Positions 17,983 through 26,491 of a stretch of DNA of 47,525 nucleotides are shown here, piece by piece. Position 1 is the first letter of the stretch. Every line of letters begins with the position of its first letter. Both the position numbers and the translations under genes were made by a program. This stretch comes from an uncultured Flavobacteriales bacterium. Lineage in GTDB: Bacteria; Bacteroidota; Bacteroidia; Flavobacteriales_E; Vicingaceae. The stretch lies in NCBI GenBank assembly GCA_913059105.1, contig CAJXRL010000001.1:1-47525 (forward strand), read 5' to 3'. The notes under the pieces were generated by a model. The model had not been told where the DNA came from. It saw nothing but the letters and a program-made list of their open reading frames with translations, and did not search any database.

Positions 17983-19245
17983 TTATTTGTTTTTCAAGTT
18001 ATCAACCATTATTTGTTTGGGATAACAAATAAAATGCTTCACTACTTCCTCCGTTAACGCATTTATGTTCAATTGGTCTGCTGCTTCTGCAATGTCTTTT
18101 ATTTCGCCATTCTTGAACAGTAAATTGATTTTGTCCTTTTTAGGGTTGTATGCATTGTTTTTAATAGAGTCGGTGAAGATGAAATAGCTTGCTTCTTTAC
18201 CGCTTATTCCTGTAGCTGATACTAACTTATTCAAGTGCATATCAACTTCTGCTTTTGAAAATGCTTTTTTGCGAATATCGATTTTGTAAAGATTTCGATT
18301 TACTAAAGATTTACATAAACTGCTTAAAATGGGGTCTGAGTGGTTTTGCCACATTTTAATAGAAGCAGTAATGTCAAAATCGTCTAATTCTGAAAAACGA
18401 ACTAAGGTATCTTTATTGTTTTCAAATGAATTTCTATCGTGATTTTGGTACAAAAAGTATCGCAATGCATCGGTGCAGAATAGCTCTTCACTGTCAAGCG
18501 CAAGTTCTTTTGCGCGAGCTAATATTTTGACCACCAATCGTTCTGCAGATAGAACAGTTTTATGTAAATAAACTTGCCAATACATTAATCTTCTGGCAAT
18601 GATAAATTTCTCAATCGAATAAATTCCCTTTGCTTCAATTACCAGATTACTTTCTTCTACATTTAACATTGAGATAATTCGTTCGGAGCTAATAACTCCT
18701 TCAGAAACTCCTGTAAAGAAGCTATCTCTTCGTAAGTAATCTAATCGATCCATATCTAGCTGAGAAGAGACTAGTTGATGCAGGAATGGCTTTTTATATT
18801 TGTTTTCGAATATCTTTATAGCTAGCGTCAATTTACCATCAAATTCCTCATTTAAGCGTTGCATGAAGAAACTAGAAATATCCTCATGGGTTACATTACC
18901 AACAATGCTGTATTCCAATGCATGTGAAAATGGGCCGTGACCAATGTCGTGTAATAGGATTGCTATTAAAGTAGCTTTTCTTTCTGTTTTAGTGACTTTT
19001 TGCCCTTTTGATTTAATGACATCTAGTGCTTTCATGGTAAGGTGCATGGCACCCATGGCATGATGAAACCTAGTATGCAAGGCTCCGGGGTACACTAAAT
19101 GAGTTAATCCCAATTGTTTTATTCTTCGAAGTCGTTGAAAAAAAGGATGTTCTATAATATCGAATATTAAATCGAAGGGCAATGAAATAAACCCATAAAC
19201 TGGGTCGTTAAAGATCTTCTTTTTATTGTATTTACTATTTCTCAA
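17983..19245 (-). CDS. HD-domain phosphohydrolase (dNTPase-like)
   Basis: A 420-residue soluble protein with an N-terminal HD domain. RFHHAMGAMHL supplies the first metal His, and LLHDIGHGPFSHALE supplies the HD pair, followed by LDMDRLDYLRRDSF where the Asp of the fourth ligand lies. This is the pattern of deoxynucleoside triphosphate triphosphohydrolase-like proteins and the SAMHD1/YwfO group. dNTP hydrolysis is the likely but unproven activity. It probably starts the long minus-strand lipid A operon and is divergent from porX. Confidence 0.88.
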   Translation of the reverse strand: MRNSKYNKKKIFNDPVYGFISLPFDLIFDIIEHPFFQRLRRIKQLGLTHLVYPGALHTRFHHAMGAMHLTMKALDVIKSKGQKVTKTERKATLIAILLHDIGHGPFSHALEYSIVGNVTHEDISSFFMQRLNEEFDGKLTLAIKIFENKYKKPFLHQLVSSQLDMDRLDYLRRDSFFTGVSEGVISSERIISMLNVEESNLVIEAKGIYSIEKFIIARRLMYWQVYLHKTVLSAERLVVKILARAKELALDSEELFCTDALRYFLYQNHDRNSFENNKDTLVRFSELDDFDITASIKMWQNHSDPILSSLCKSLVNRNLYKIDIRKKAFSKAEVDMHLNKLVSATGISGKEASYFIFTDSIKNNAYNPKKDKINLLFKNGEIKDIAEAADQLNINALTEEVVKHFICYPKQIMVDNLKNK

Positions 19246-19283
19246 GCGATTTAGATTTAACTAATTTTAGCAAGTGTGATTTG

Positions 19284-19291
19284 TAGCTTTG
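19284..19291 (+). promoter_or_regulatory. Bacteroidota -7 promoter box (TAGCTTTG)
   Basis: TAGCTTTG exactly fits TAnnTTTG, 37 bp upstream of the porX ATG, in the 83-bp divergent region between the HD gene and porX. No clear -33 TTG at the usual spacing. Confidence 0.5.
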
Positions 19292-19328
19292 GCCATTTTC
19301 ACTTTACTTGCAATCAAAACAAAACTTA

Positions 19329-20882
19329 ATGACGAAGATAAGAATCCTATGGGCAGATGACGAAATTGCTCTTTTAAAACCACACATCATTTTTTTAGAG
19401 GCTAAAAATTACGAAGTAACACCTGCAACTAGTGGAGATGAGGCGTTGGATTTGATTGAAGAGAATCGGTATGATTTGGTTTTTTTAGATGAAAATATGC
19501 CTGGCCTATCTGGTCTTGAAACCTTAACTAAAATCAAGACAATGAGTCCTTCTTTACCGGTAATTATGATTACCAAAAGTGAAGAGGAATCCATCATGGA
19601 GGATGCTATTGGGGCAAAAATATCAGATTATTTAATTAAGCCGGTCAATCCGAATCAGATTTTGATGACGATTAAAAAGCATATTGATACTGCTCGTTTG
19701 GTGAGTGAAAAAACTAACATTGGCTATCAACAAGATTTTCGAAACATCGGGATGAGCCTTCATAACAATATGGATTATGAAGATTGGGAAGAGGTGTATA
19801 AGAAGTTGATTTACTGGGAACTTGAATTGGAGAAGTCAGAAGATACAGGGATGTCAGAAATTCTGAATACACAAAAAGAGGAAGCAGGTAATTTATTCGC
19901 CCGTTTTGTTGAGGATAATTATTTGGATTGGATAGAATATCCTGAAGAAGCTCCTTTGATGTCGCACAATGTGTTTAAAGAAAAAGTAAATCCATTAATT
20001 CAAAAAGAGGGATCAACTTTTTTAATTGTAATAGATAATTTGCGATTAGATCAATGGTATTTATTGAAACCACAGATTGAGGAAATGTTTTGGATTGATA
20101 AGGAGGAAACATACATGAGTATTCTTCCAACTACCACTCAATATGCTCGAAATGCCTTGTTTGCTGGACTGATGCCATTAGACATTGAAAAAATGTATCC
20201 GAAACTATGGTTGAATGACCAAGATGAAGGAGGCAAGAATATGAATGAACAAGAGTTGATAGGACATCAGCTAAAACGATTGGGCAAGGATACAAGGTTT
20301 GCTTATAACAAAGTGCTGAATCCAAACTATGGAAGAAAAGTGGTTAGCGAGATACCCAATCAGATGAATAATGCATTTAACGTAATAGTTTACAATTTCA
20401 TCGACATGTTATCTCATGCCCGAACCGATACAGATATTATAAAGGAATTGGCTGAAGATGAGGCGGCATACCGTTCATTGACCATGTCTTGGTTTGATCA
20501 TTCGCCATTAAAAGAAGCCTTGAAAGAAATTGCAGCACGAGGAGGGAAAGTTGTAATTACCACCGACCATGGGTCGATAAGAGTAAAAGAGCCTTCAAAA
20601 GTTATAGGAGATAAAACAGTGAACAATAATTTGAGATATAAGCAAGGTAAAAATTTGACGTATGATGCAGATGATGTGTTAGCAATTACCAAACCTGAGT
20701 TGGCTAGATTGCCAAAAGTGAATGTCAGTCAGTCGTTTATTTTTGCAAAAGGAGATGCTTTTTTCGCTTATCCAAATAACTATAATCACTATGTAAGTTA
20801 CTACAAGGATACTTTTCAGCATGGTGGTATATCTATGGAAGAGATGATGATTCCGATTATTCAGCTTTCGCCTAAAAAGTAG
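19329..20882 (+). CDS. porX: PorX, response regulator with PglZ domain (T9SS regulator)
   Basis: Two-component response regulator controlling type IX secretion genes in Bacteroidota. The receiver domain (1 to about 120) has the acidic pair D10-D11, phospho-acceptor D54 in LVFLDENMPG, and the Lys in LIKPV. A helical linker leads to a PglZ/alkaline-phosphatase-fold domain (about 160-517) with LPTTTQYARNALFAG (Thr cluster 268-270, where the PorX catalytic Thr lies) and the metal-binding ITTDHG. I chose the ATG at 19329; an upstream in-frame TTG at 19308 would add seven unconvincing residues. PorX is known to hydrolyse oligonucleotides and to work with PorY and SigP, none of which is in the window. 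Confidence 0.93.
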   Translation: MTKIRILWADDEIALLKPHIIFLEAKNYEVTPATSGDEALDLIEENRYDLVFLDENMPGLSGLETLTKIKTMSPSLPVIMITKSEEESIMEDAIGAKISDYLIKPVNPNQILMTIKKHIDTARLVSEKTNIGYQQDFRNIGMSLHNNMDYEDWEEVYKKLIYWELELEKSEDTGMSEILNTQKEEAGNLFARFVEDNYLDWIEYPEEAPLMSHNVFKEKVNPLIQKEGSTFLIVIDNLRLDQWYLLKPQIEEMFWIDKEETYMSILPTTTQYARNALFAGLMPLDIEKMYPKLWLNDQDEGGKNMNEQELIGHQLKRLGKDTRFAYNKVLNPNYGRKVVSEIPNQMNNAFNVIVYNFIDMLSHARTDTDIIKELAEDEAAYRSLTMSWFDHSPLKEALKEIAARGGKVVITTDHGSIRVKEPSKVIGDKTVNNNLRYKQGKNLTYDADDVLAITKPELARLPKVNVSQSFIFAKGDAFFAYPNNYNHYVSYYKDTFQHGGISMEEMMIPIIQLSPKK

Positions 20883-20888
20883 CAGTCT

Positions 20889-21305
20889 ATGAAAATTCTA
20901 GCGACTGAAAACGAATTGGGTAAGGTTTCTCGAGTCCTAATTGCTTTTGCAAAAGAATATAGAATTGTCGCATTTAGAGGAGATTTAGGTGCAGGCAAGA
21001 CTACGCTAATCAAAAATATGTGTAACTTTCTGGGAGTAAAAGATAATGTTACTTCTCCAACATTTTCAATTGTAAATGAGTATGAATCAGCTGATAAGCA
21101 ACGTGTTTATCATTTCGACTTCTATCGTTTAGAGTCTGAAGAAGAGGCTTTTGACATGGGAATAGAAGATTATTTTTACGGAGAGAATCTTTGTCTAATT
21201 GAATGGCCATCAAAAGTAGAAAATTTGTTGCCAGAGAAAAGACTTGAAGTTCACATATCGATTGCTAAAGAAGGACGGGAGTTCATCATTAACGAAATCA
21301 ATTAA
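20889..21305 (+). CDS. tsaE: TsaE, tRNA t6A synthesis ATPase
   Basis: The ATPase of the TsaB-TsaD-TsaE complex that places threonylcarbamoyl on A37 of ANN-decoding tRNAs. The 138-residue length fits. Walker A GDLGAGKTTLI is at about 31-41, followed by the family signature SPTFSIVNEY, HFDFYRL and IEWPSK. It begins 6 bp after porX and its TAA overlaps the ald ATG by one base (TAATG at 21303-21307), so porX, tsaE and ald form a coupled operon. Confidence 0.95.
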   Translation: MKILATENELGKVSRVLIAFAKEYRIVAFRGDLGAGKTTLIKNMCNFLGVKDNVTSPTFSIVNEYESADKQRVYHFDFYRLESEEEAFDMGIEDYFYGENLCLIEWPSKVENLLPEKRLEVHISIAKEGREFIINEIN

Positions 21306-22522
21306 TGTCTGAAGACGTAGTAAAATCATTGGCTCAGGCCGCAACTAGAATGCTTCCTCAAGAGCAGTTAGAAGCTGTTCCTACAAAGAGCAATAGCTTG
21401 TTTATCGGTGTTCCAAAAGAAACCTCATTGCAGGAGCGGAGGGTTCCGCTGGTACCTCAGGATGTTGAGCTTCTTGTAAACAATGGTCACGAAGTGCTTA
21501 TTGAGTCAAAGGCGGGGGAAAAAGCAAATTTTTCGGATAACGATTATAGCGAAGCCGGGGCTCAAATTGCATACGACACAAAAGCAGTGTATAAAGCTGA
21601 CATTATATTAAAGGTGGAGCCACTTTCGCCTGACGAATTAGATTTAATGCAACAGGGGCAGACTTTAATTTCTGCTTTGCAATTACCTGTTCAACCTAAG
21701 GATTTTTTAAAGAAATTGATTGAAAAGAGGGTGACTGCTATTGCCTATGATTACATAAGAGATAATACCGGCAGTTTACCTGTTATACGGGCAATGAGTG
21801 AAATTGCAGGTAATAGTTCTATTTTAATTGCCGCAGAATATTTAAGCAATGTCAATGGAGGTAAGGGTTTGATGATGGGAGGAATTTCTGGAGTGAAACC
21901 AACTGAAGTAGTCATTTTTGGAGCAGGAGCTGTAGCTGAATTTGCAACTAGAGCAGCGCTAGGTTTAGGGGCTTCAGTAAAAGTGTTCAGCAATAATACC
22001 TCTAAATTAAGGCGATTACAAGATGTGGTAGGAAGAAGAGTGTACACCTCTACGCTGCAACCAAAAGTAATCGCAAATGCGTTAAAGCATGCAGATGTTG
22101 CCATCGGGGCTATGCGTTCTCCAAGGAGTCGTTCTCCAATTATTGTGACTGAAGAAATGGTGCAAAGTATGCCGGAAGGTTCTGTAATTGTTGACATTAG
22201 TATTGATCAAGGCGGGTGTTTCGAAACTTCTCGAGTAACAACTCATGCTAACCCAACCTATAATTTACACGGAGTGATTCATTATTGCGTTCCAAACATT
22301 CCTTCCAGGTCTGCGAGAACTGCGTCCTACGCTTTGAGTAATATTTTTGCACCTGTAATTATTGAATTAGGAGATGGCGGAGGAATTGATCATTGCATTC
22401 GAAAAATTTTATCTGTTCGTTCCGGAATTTATCTTTACAAAGGCATGTTAACGAATCCATTTTTGGCAGAAGAATTTGGTTTACCGTACAAAGATTTAGA
22501 TTTGCTATTGGCGGCGTATTAA
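21305..22522 (+). CDS. ald: Alanine dehydrogenase family protein
   Basis: NAD-dependent alanine dehydrogenase family, interconverting alanine and pyruvate plus ammonia. The 405-residue protein has IGVPKETSLQERRVPL, a Rossmann nucleotide-binding segment (VVIFGAGAVAEFATRAALGLGA), and the CVPNIPSRSARTASYALSN C-terminal block. At the place of the classical substrate-binding His (usually in a YLHLA-like string) this protein reads SALQLP, i.e. Gln. I recall the same in other Bacteroidota members, so it may be a subfamily with altered substrate; activity on alanine is not certain. It carries an N-terminal extension of about 34 residues before the conserved start. Confidence 0.85.
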   Translation: MSEDVVKSLAQAATRMLPQEQLEAVPTKSNSLFIGVPKETSLQERRVPLVPQDVELLVNNGHEVLIESKAGEKANFSDNDYSEAGAQIAYDTKAVYKADIILKVEPLSPDELDLMQQGQTLISALQLPVQPKDFLKKLIEKRVTAIAYDYIRDNTGSLPVIRAMSEIAGNSSILIAAEYLSNVNGGKGLMMGGISGVKPTEVVIFGAGAVAEFATRAALGLGASVKVFSNNTSKLRRLQDVVGRRVYTSTLQPKVIANALKHADVAIGAMRSPRSRSPIIVTEEMVQSMPEGSVIVDISIDQGGCFETSRVTTHANPTYNLHGVIHYCVPNIPSRSARTASYALSNIFAPVIIELGDGGGIDHCIRKILSVRSGIYLYKGMLTNPFLAEEFGLPYKDLDLLLAAY

Positions 22523-22571
22523 ATAGTATTAATAAGTGAGATTTAATGCACATTCAACTTAATTTTACCAC

Positions 22572-22964
22572 ATGACATTTTGGAGAAGATTTAGAACTTA
22601 TTTAATAGGCGTTGGCCTTGGATTACTTATTGTGTATGTGATCTTTGGAGACCGAGAATTAAATACTTGGACGCCAGAAAAGCGAATAATGACAACTATT
22701 GATAGTTCAGCAGTTAGCATTTCGACAAGAGCTGAATGCCAGTTAAAGTGTTTGGACCTAGAAGATAAAAAGTGGGTAGAGATTCAACAAGCTTCCGATA
22801 TTAACTTTTCTGAAAGTAATACGCAGAAGAAACCTTGTCCAGTTTATCGCTTAGAAAACAATTCAGACAAAGGCGAATTTACCATGATGTGGAAAGTTTG
22901 TGAAAATGAAGAAAAAGTAGAATTATTGAGCGTTTCGAAAAAAGGGAAAGTTTGTGAGTGCTAA
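22572..22964 (+). CDS. Small anchored Cys-containing protein (DUF4258-like)
   Basis: A 130-residue protein with one N-terminal membrane helix (about 9-25) and an extracytoplasmic domain with cysteines in CQLKC, a PCPVY motif, WKVCENEEKV, and a terminal CEC. The arrangement WTPEKR, SDINFSESNT, PCPVY resembles a DUF4258-like group that I recall near ald in flavobacteria; that assignment is from memory. Function unknown. Six cysteines outside the membrane suggest disulfides or metal binding. Its TAA overlaps the stop of the convergent Fur-family gene by 4 bp (CTAA, 22961-22964). Confidence 0.65.
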   Translation: MTFWRRFRTYLIGVGLGLLIVYVIFGDRELNTWTPEKRIMTTIDSSAVSISTRAECQLKCLDLEDKKWVEIQQASDINFSESNTQKKPCPVYRLENNSDKGEFTMMWKVCENEEKVELLSVSKKGKVCEC

Positions 22965-23338
22965 GCTGAAGAGCATAAATTGCAGAACCCATTAATTAAT
23001 CCATTGAAATTTTCAATGACGTAGCCATTAGGCAGCGAAATGTTTATTTCACTTTCAAAACACTCTACTTTTTCGCAAGTGTTACATTGAAAGTGCAAGT
23101 GATTGTGATGGTGTTCCTCCGCTTCACAGTCTTTACAAAGTGCAAAAAATTGCTTGCCATTTTCAGCAATTATTCGGTGAGCAATGCCATCTTCGCAAAA
23201 TTGATTTAGTATTCTATAGATGGTTGCCCTGTTAATATCATCAATCTGATTTGCAATTTTTTCGTGACTTGTAGCATAGTCTTGCGATTTTAAGATGGCG
23301 AGAATCTTCTCTTTTGATGGGGTTTTTCTTCTTTTCAT
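22961..23338 (-). CDS. Fur-family regulator (Zur-like)
   Basis: A 125-residue metal-sensing repressor of the Fur family. The N-terminal winged helix is clear (SHEKIANQIDDINRATIYRIL). The dimerisation domain has the His-rich metal site EEHHHNHLHF (74-83) and two structural CxxC pairs, C85-C88 and C119-C122, typical of Zur and Fur. I chose the ATG at 23338; an upstream TTG at 23371 would run through the operator-like repeat. Divergence from a TonB receptor with a ZnuD-like plug favours zinc control, but Fur or PerR cannot be excluded by sequence alone. Confidence 0.85.
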   Translation of the reverse strand: MKRRKTPSKEKILAILKSQDYATSHEKIANQIDDINRATIYRILNQFCEDGIAHRIIAENGKQFFALCKDCEAEEHHHNHLHFQCNTCEKVECFESEINISLPNGYVIENFNGLINGFCNLCSSA

Positions 23339-23346
23339 AAATATTG

Positions 23347-23363
23347 TTGCGACTATGTTGCAA
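23347..23363. promoter_or_regulatory. Inverted repeat, probable Fur/Zur operator
   Basis: TTGCGAC-TAT-GTTGCAA is a 7-3-7 inverted repeat with six of seven pairs matching. Several more matches continue outward (to about 23342 and 23368). It lies 8 bp before the regulator start and overlaps the probable -33 TTG (23358-23360) of the opposite promoter. This position would let one bound dimer repress both directions. The sequence differs from the classical AT-rich Fur box. Confidence 0.6.
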
Positions 23364-23379
23364 TAGTACAAATATTTTA

Positions 23380-23387
23380 TATATTTG
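23380..23387 (+). promoter_or_regulatory. Bacteroidota promoter for lipoprotein/TonB receptor
   Basis: TATATTTG fits TAnnTTTG exactly, and a TTG at 23358-23360 lies 19 bp upstream, the expected -33 to -7 spacing. The lipoprotein ATG is 30 bp downstream. The -33 element lies within the operator-like inverted repeat. This is the best-formed promoter in the window. Confidence 0.7.
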
Positions 23388-23417
23388 CAAAAATTTTAAA
23401 CGATAAAACTCAAAATT

Positions 23418-23981
23418 ATGAAATCAAAATTGTTGTATGTGTTTATTGCGATGGCATTATTTGCCTGTAAAGATGATGAAGGAGATAAACCTGTAACCCC
23501 AGAAATTCCAAATGAGGAAGAAGTAATTACTACAGTTCGTTATACATTAACTCCATCCACTGGAGGGACGGCTAAAGTTTTTCAATTTCAAGATTTAGAT
23601 GGCGATGGGGGAAATGCTCCTATTATTTCTGGTGACACATTAGATCTAAATGTAACTTATACCGGGTCAATTGAATTTTTGAATGAATTGGAATCTCCTG
23701 CAGACGATATTACAGAAGAGGTATTAGCAGAGGGAGATGAGCATCAAGTATTTTACCAGGTTACTTCAGGTGATTTTGTAATTACTTATACGGATCAAGA
23801 TAGCAACGGAAATCCAATCGGTTTAACAACAACTTTTGAGTCAAAAACCATGGGTGGTAATTTAAAAGTAGTTCTTCGTCATGAGCCGGTTAAAGGTGCT
23901 GTGGGAGTTAGCGGAGGAGACATAACAAACGCAGGTGGTGAAACTGATATTGAAGTAGTCTTTCCCGTGAATGTTAGGTAG
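23418..23981 (+). CDS. Lipoprotein linked to TonB receptor
   Basis: A 187-residue exported lipoprotein: hydrophobic signal then ALFAC lipobox with the lipidated Cys at 17, followed by an acidic segment KDDEGDK. The body looks like a beta-sandwich with conserved-looking FQDLDGDGGNAP, FLNELESPADDITEEV, GDEHQVFY and SGGDITNAGGETD. I recall relatives labelled as a type 1 periplasmic binding fold superfamily protein, always beside TonB receptors; the name does not define a function. An Asp/Glu/His-rich surface and the context suggest metal capture at the outer membrane. The last 11 bp overlap the receptor gene. Confidence 0.75.
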   Translation: MKSKLLYVFIAMALFACKDDEGDKPVTPEIPNEEEVITTVRYTLTPSTGGTAKVFQFQDLDGDGGNAPIISGDTLDLNVTYTGSIEFLNELESPADDITEEVLAEGDEHQVFYQVTSGDFVITYTDQDSNGNPIGLTTTFESKTMGGNLKVVLRHEPVKGAVGVSGGDITNAGGETDIEVVFPVNVR

Positions 23982-26280
23982 AGGATTAATTTTCATTTTA
24001 CTTTTTTTTATGATAATTAGCTCGCATGCTCAAACATGTGAGTTAACTATTTTGGGGAAAGTTGTGGATCAACACAATCAAAAGCCAATTGAGTTTGCTT
24101 CGGTATATGTGAAGGAACTAGTAAAAGGTACCATTTCTGATAGTTTAGGAAATTTCAAAATCAAAGGCCTTTGTGCGGGAGATTATCATTTAGTGGTTAG
24201 TCATATTGGTTGTGAAACTCAGAATGTATACTTTCATTTAGCAGCTGACACGGTTTGGACAATATACGTGGAACACAGCAGTCAATTGTTGAATGAGGTG
24301 ACTGTGCAAGAGCATGTTCAAGAATCTCAAAGCCAAGAAGTCGAGGTGATTGGCTCGAAAGAAATGAATCAGCAACTCTCAAAAAGTTTAGGTCAAACGT
24401 TAGAAAGTATTAGCGGAGTTTCTGCTATAAAAAATGGCAATGGAGTTGCAAAGCCTGTTGTGCATGGTTTGTACGGTAACCGCTTAACTATTTTGAATAA
24501 TGGAATTGCTCAAAGTGGACAACAATGGGGAATCGATCATGCGCCAGAAATAGACCCCTTGTTAGCCAATAAAATTACTGTTGTAAAAGGTGTTGGGGCA
24601 ATCGAATTTATGGGCAATAGCCTAGGTAGTGTTATTCTGGTTGAGCCTAAAAAAATAGAGAAAGATCCTCACCTGCATGGCAAGGCACGGTACTTTTTCA
24701 ATTCAAATGGATTGGGTAATGGAATAAATGTAGAATTACAACAACACCATAAATGGTTGGCTTGGAAAGTTAATGGCACGTTAAAGAAAAGTGGAGATGC
24801 GCATACACCAGATTACTTTTTGACCAACACCGGTATTGAAGAATATAACTTTTCGGCAGAATTGGAAAAGCAAATCACAACTAAATGGTCAGCCGATGTA
24901 TATTACAGTTCATTCAATACACAAATCGGAATTTTGCGTGGTTCTCATGTGGGTAATTTAACTGACCTACAAGCTGCTTTTGAAAGTGAAGAACCATTCT
25001 TTACACAATCTGATTTCTCTTATGATATTAATAATCCGCGGCAAGAGGTGAATCATCATTTATTAAAAGTGAGTTCTAAATACTTGCTATCAGAACAAGC
25101 TTGGGTAGAAGTTGTGTATGCCAAACAAATAAATAACAGAAAAGAGTTTGATATAAGAAGAGGTGGCAGAGACGATAAGCCCGCGCTGAGTTTGGAGCAA
25201 GAAAGTGATTTTTTCGAGACAAAATTTCATTACTATTTTAAGAACGAGTGGCATTTGAAAACCGGAATTCAATTGAATCGAGTGAACAATGTGAATGTGC
25301 CTGAAACAGGAATTTTGCCTTTGATTCCAAATTACTTGACAGAGGAGCGGGGTACATTTTTAATTATTGCAAAGTCTTACCATAAGTTGAACTTAGAGTT
25401 CGGTGCACGAGTGGAAGAAGAGGCTCGAAAGGTGGCAAGTATTTCAAATACGGTGCCTCGTGAGCTGCTCTTCTTTGACAATAACTATTTGAATTATACC
25501 GCATCAGCTGGAATTCAATATGCTAGAAATGAGCATTTTTCAATGAATTACAATGTGGGTCTAGCCACTCGAAATCCTGAGGTAAATGAATTGTATAGCA
25601 ATGGCCTTCATCAGGGGGTGAGTGGAATAGAAGAAGGAGATGTCAACTTAAACTCCGAAAAAGCGATCAAGAATACCTTATCATTTGCTGCTAAGACCAA
25701 AGATAAATTTTTCGCTGAGGTATTGTTGTATCACCAATACATTCAAGATTACATTTATTTACAAGCTCAAGACGATTTTCGCTTGACCATAAGAGGTGCT
25801 TTCCCGGTGTTTAAATACGAGCAAACTGATGCTCAAATTTATGGATTAGACTTTGTGACCAAGTATCAAATTAACGAAAAGTGGTTAACAGAGTTGAACT
25901 ATAGCTTTATTCGAGGAAATGAGATTGAAAATGGTATTTCTTTAATTAACCTGCCGAGTAATTCAATAGTTTCTGCCACCAGTCTGCAGTTACCGCAATT
26001 TAAATCTTTGAAGAATGTAGAGCTTCAAATGCTGCACCGTTATGTTTTTGAGCAACGAAACATAACTGAAAATCAAGATTTTGTAGCTCCTCCAAAAGGG
26101 TATTATTTGTTGGGTTTTAGGGCTTCTGCTGAGCGACAATTCAAAAGCATAAGGGTCGAGGGGCATTTGGGAGTTGAGAATACCTTGAATGCAACCTACC
26201 GAGATTACTTGAACCGCCAGCGCTACTTTGCCGATGAATTGGGGCGAAATTTTACGGTTGGATTGGTGGTTAAGTTTTAA
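23971..26280 (+). CDS. TonB-dependent outer-membrane receptor (ZnuD-like)
   Basis: A 769-residue outer-membrane active transporter. A signal peptide (1-20, ending SHAQ) is followed by a carboxypeptidase-regulatory-like domain (about 23-105), a plug domain (about 115-225) with LGQTLESISGVS and VVHGLYGNRLTILNNG, and a beta-barrel ending in FTVGLVVKF with the terminal aromatic. The plug segment SGQQWGIDHAPEIDPLLA is typical of a receptor group that includes ZnuD-like zinc transporters. Its operon with a lipoprotein under a Fur-family operator supports metal uptake, zinc being the best guess. The start lies inside the last codons of the lipoprotein gene. Confidence 0.88.
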   Translation: MLGRGLIFILLFFMIISSHAQTCELTILGKVVDQHNQKPIEFASVYVKELVKGTISDSLGNFKIKGLCAGDYHLVVSHIGCETQNVYFHLAADTVWTIYVEHSSQLLNEVTVQEHVQESQSQEVEVIGSKEMNQQLSKSLGQTLESISGVSAIKNGNGVAKPVVHGLYGNRLTILNNGIAQSGQQWGIDHAPEIDPLLANKITVVKGVGAIEFMGNSLGSVILVEPKKIEKDPHLHGKARYFFNSNGLGNGINVELQQHHKWLAWKVNGTLKKSGDAHTPDYFLTNTGIEEYNFSAELEKQITTKWSADVYYSSFNTQIGILRGSHVGNLTDLQAAFESEEPFFTQSDFSYDINNPRQEVNHHLLKVSSKYLLSEQAWVEVVYAKQINNRKEFDIRRGGRDDKPALSLEQESDFFETKFHYYFKNEWHLKTGIQLNRVNNVNVPETGILPLIPNYLTEERGTFLIIAKSYHKLNLEFGARVEEEARKVASISNTVPRELLFFDNNYLNYTASAGIQYARNEHFSMNYNVGLATRNPEVNELYSNGLHQGVSGIEEGDVNLNSEKAIKNTLSFAAKTKDKFFAEVLLYHQYIQDYIYLQAQDDFRLTIRGAFPVFKYEQTDAQIYGLDFVTKYQINEKWLTELNYSFIRGNEIENGISLINLPSNSIVSATSLQLPQFKSLKNVELQMLHRYVFEQRNITENQDFVAPPKGYYLLGFRASAERQFKSIRVEGHLGVENTLNATYRDYLNRQRYFADELGRNFTVGLVVKF

Positions 26281-26375
26281 CGATAAATGTTTGCTTTTAA
26301 TGCAAAGCAATAGGTTAAGAAAGACATTTAGAAATAACGGGACGAGTCGATTGTTTTAACGAGTTAGCTCAAAAA

Positions 26376-26387
26376 AGAGTGCACTCT
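26376..26387. repeat. 12-bp perfect palindrome upstream of mfd
   Basis: AGAGTGCACTCT is self-complementary and lies in the 211-bp gap between the TonB receptor and mfd, about 105 bp before the mfd ATG. A role as a protein-binding site is possible; chance cannot be excluded. No TAnnTTTG box was found in this gap. Confidence 0.35.
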
Positions 26388-26491
26388 AAGCTGATTCATT
26401 GGGATGCTAAAACCTACTTCAACGTAAATCTGTTTTTTCTTAAAACAAAAAACCATCACTCATCCTTTATACTTGTACTTTTACTCTTAGT

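Noticed and set aside
19308..19328. TTG start extending PorX by seven residues
   Set aside because: The ATG at 19329 places the receiver domain at the normal distance, and the extension has no conserved character.
21751..22197. 148-codon minus-strand frame inside ald
   Set aside because: Shadow frame of a well-supported gene; low-complexity Ser/Pro/Thr-rich reading.
23339..23371. TTG start adding 11 residues to the Fur-family protein
   Set aside because: It would place coding sequence over the operator-like repeat; the ATG at 23338 starts the usual KRRKTP-like N-terminus.
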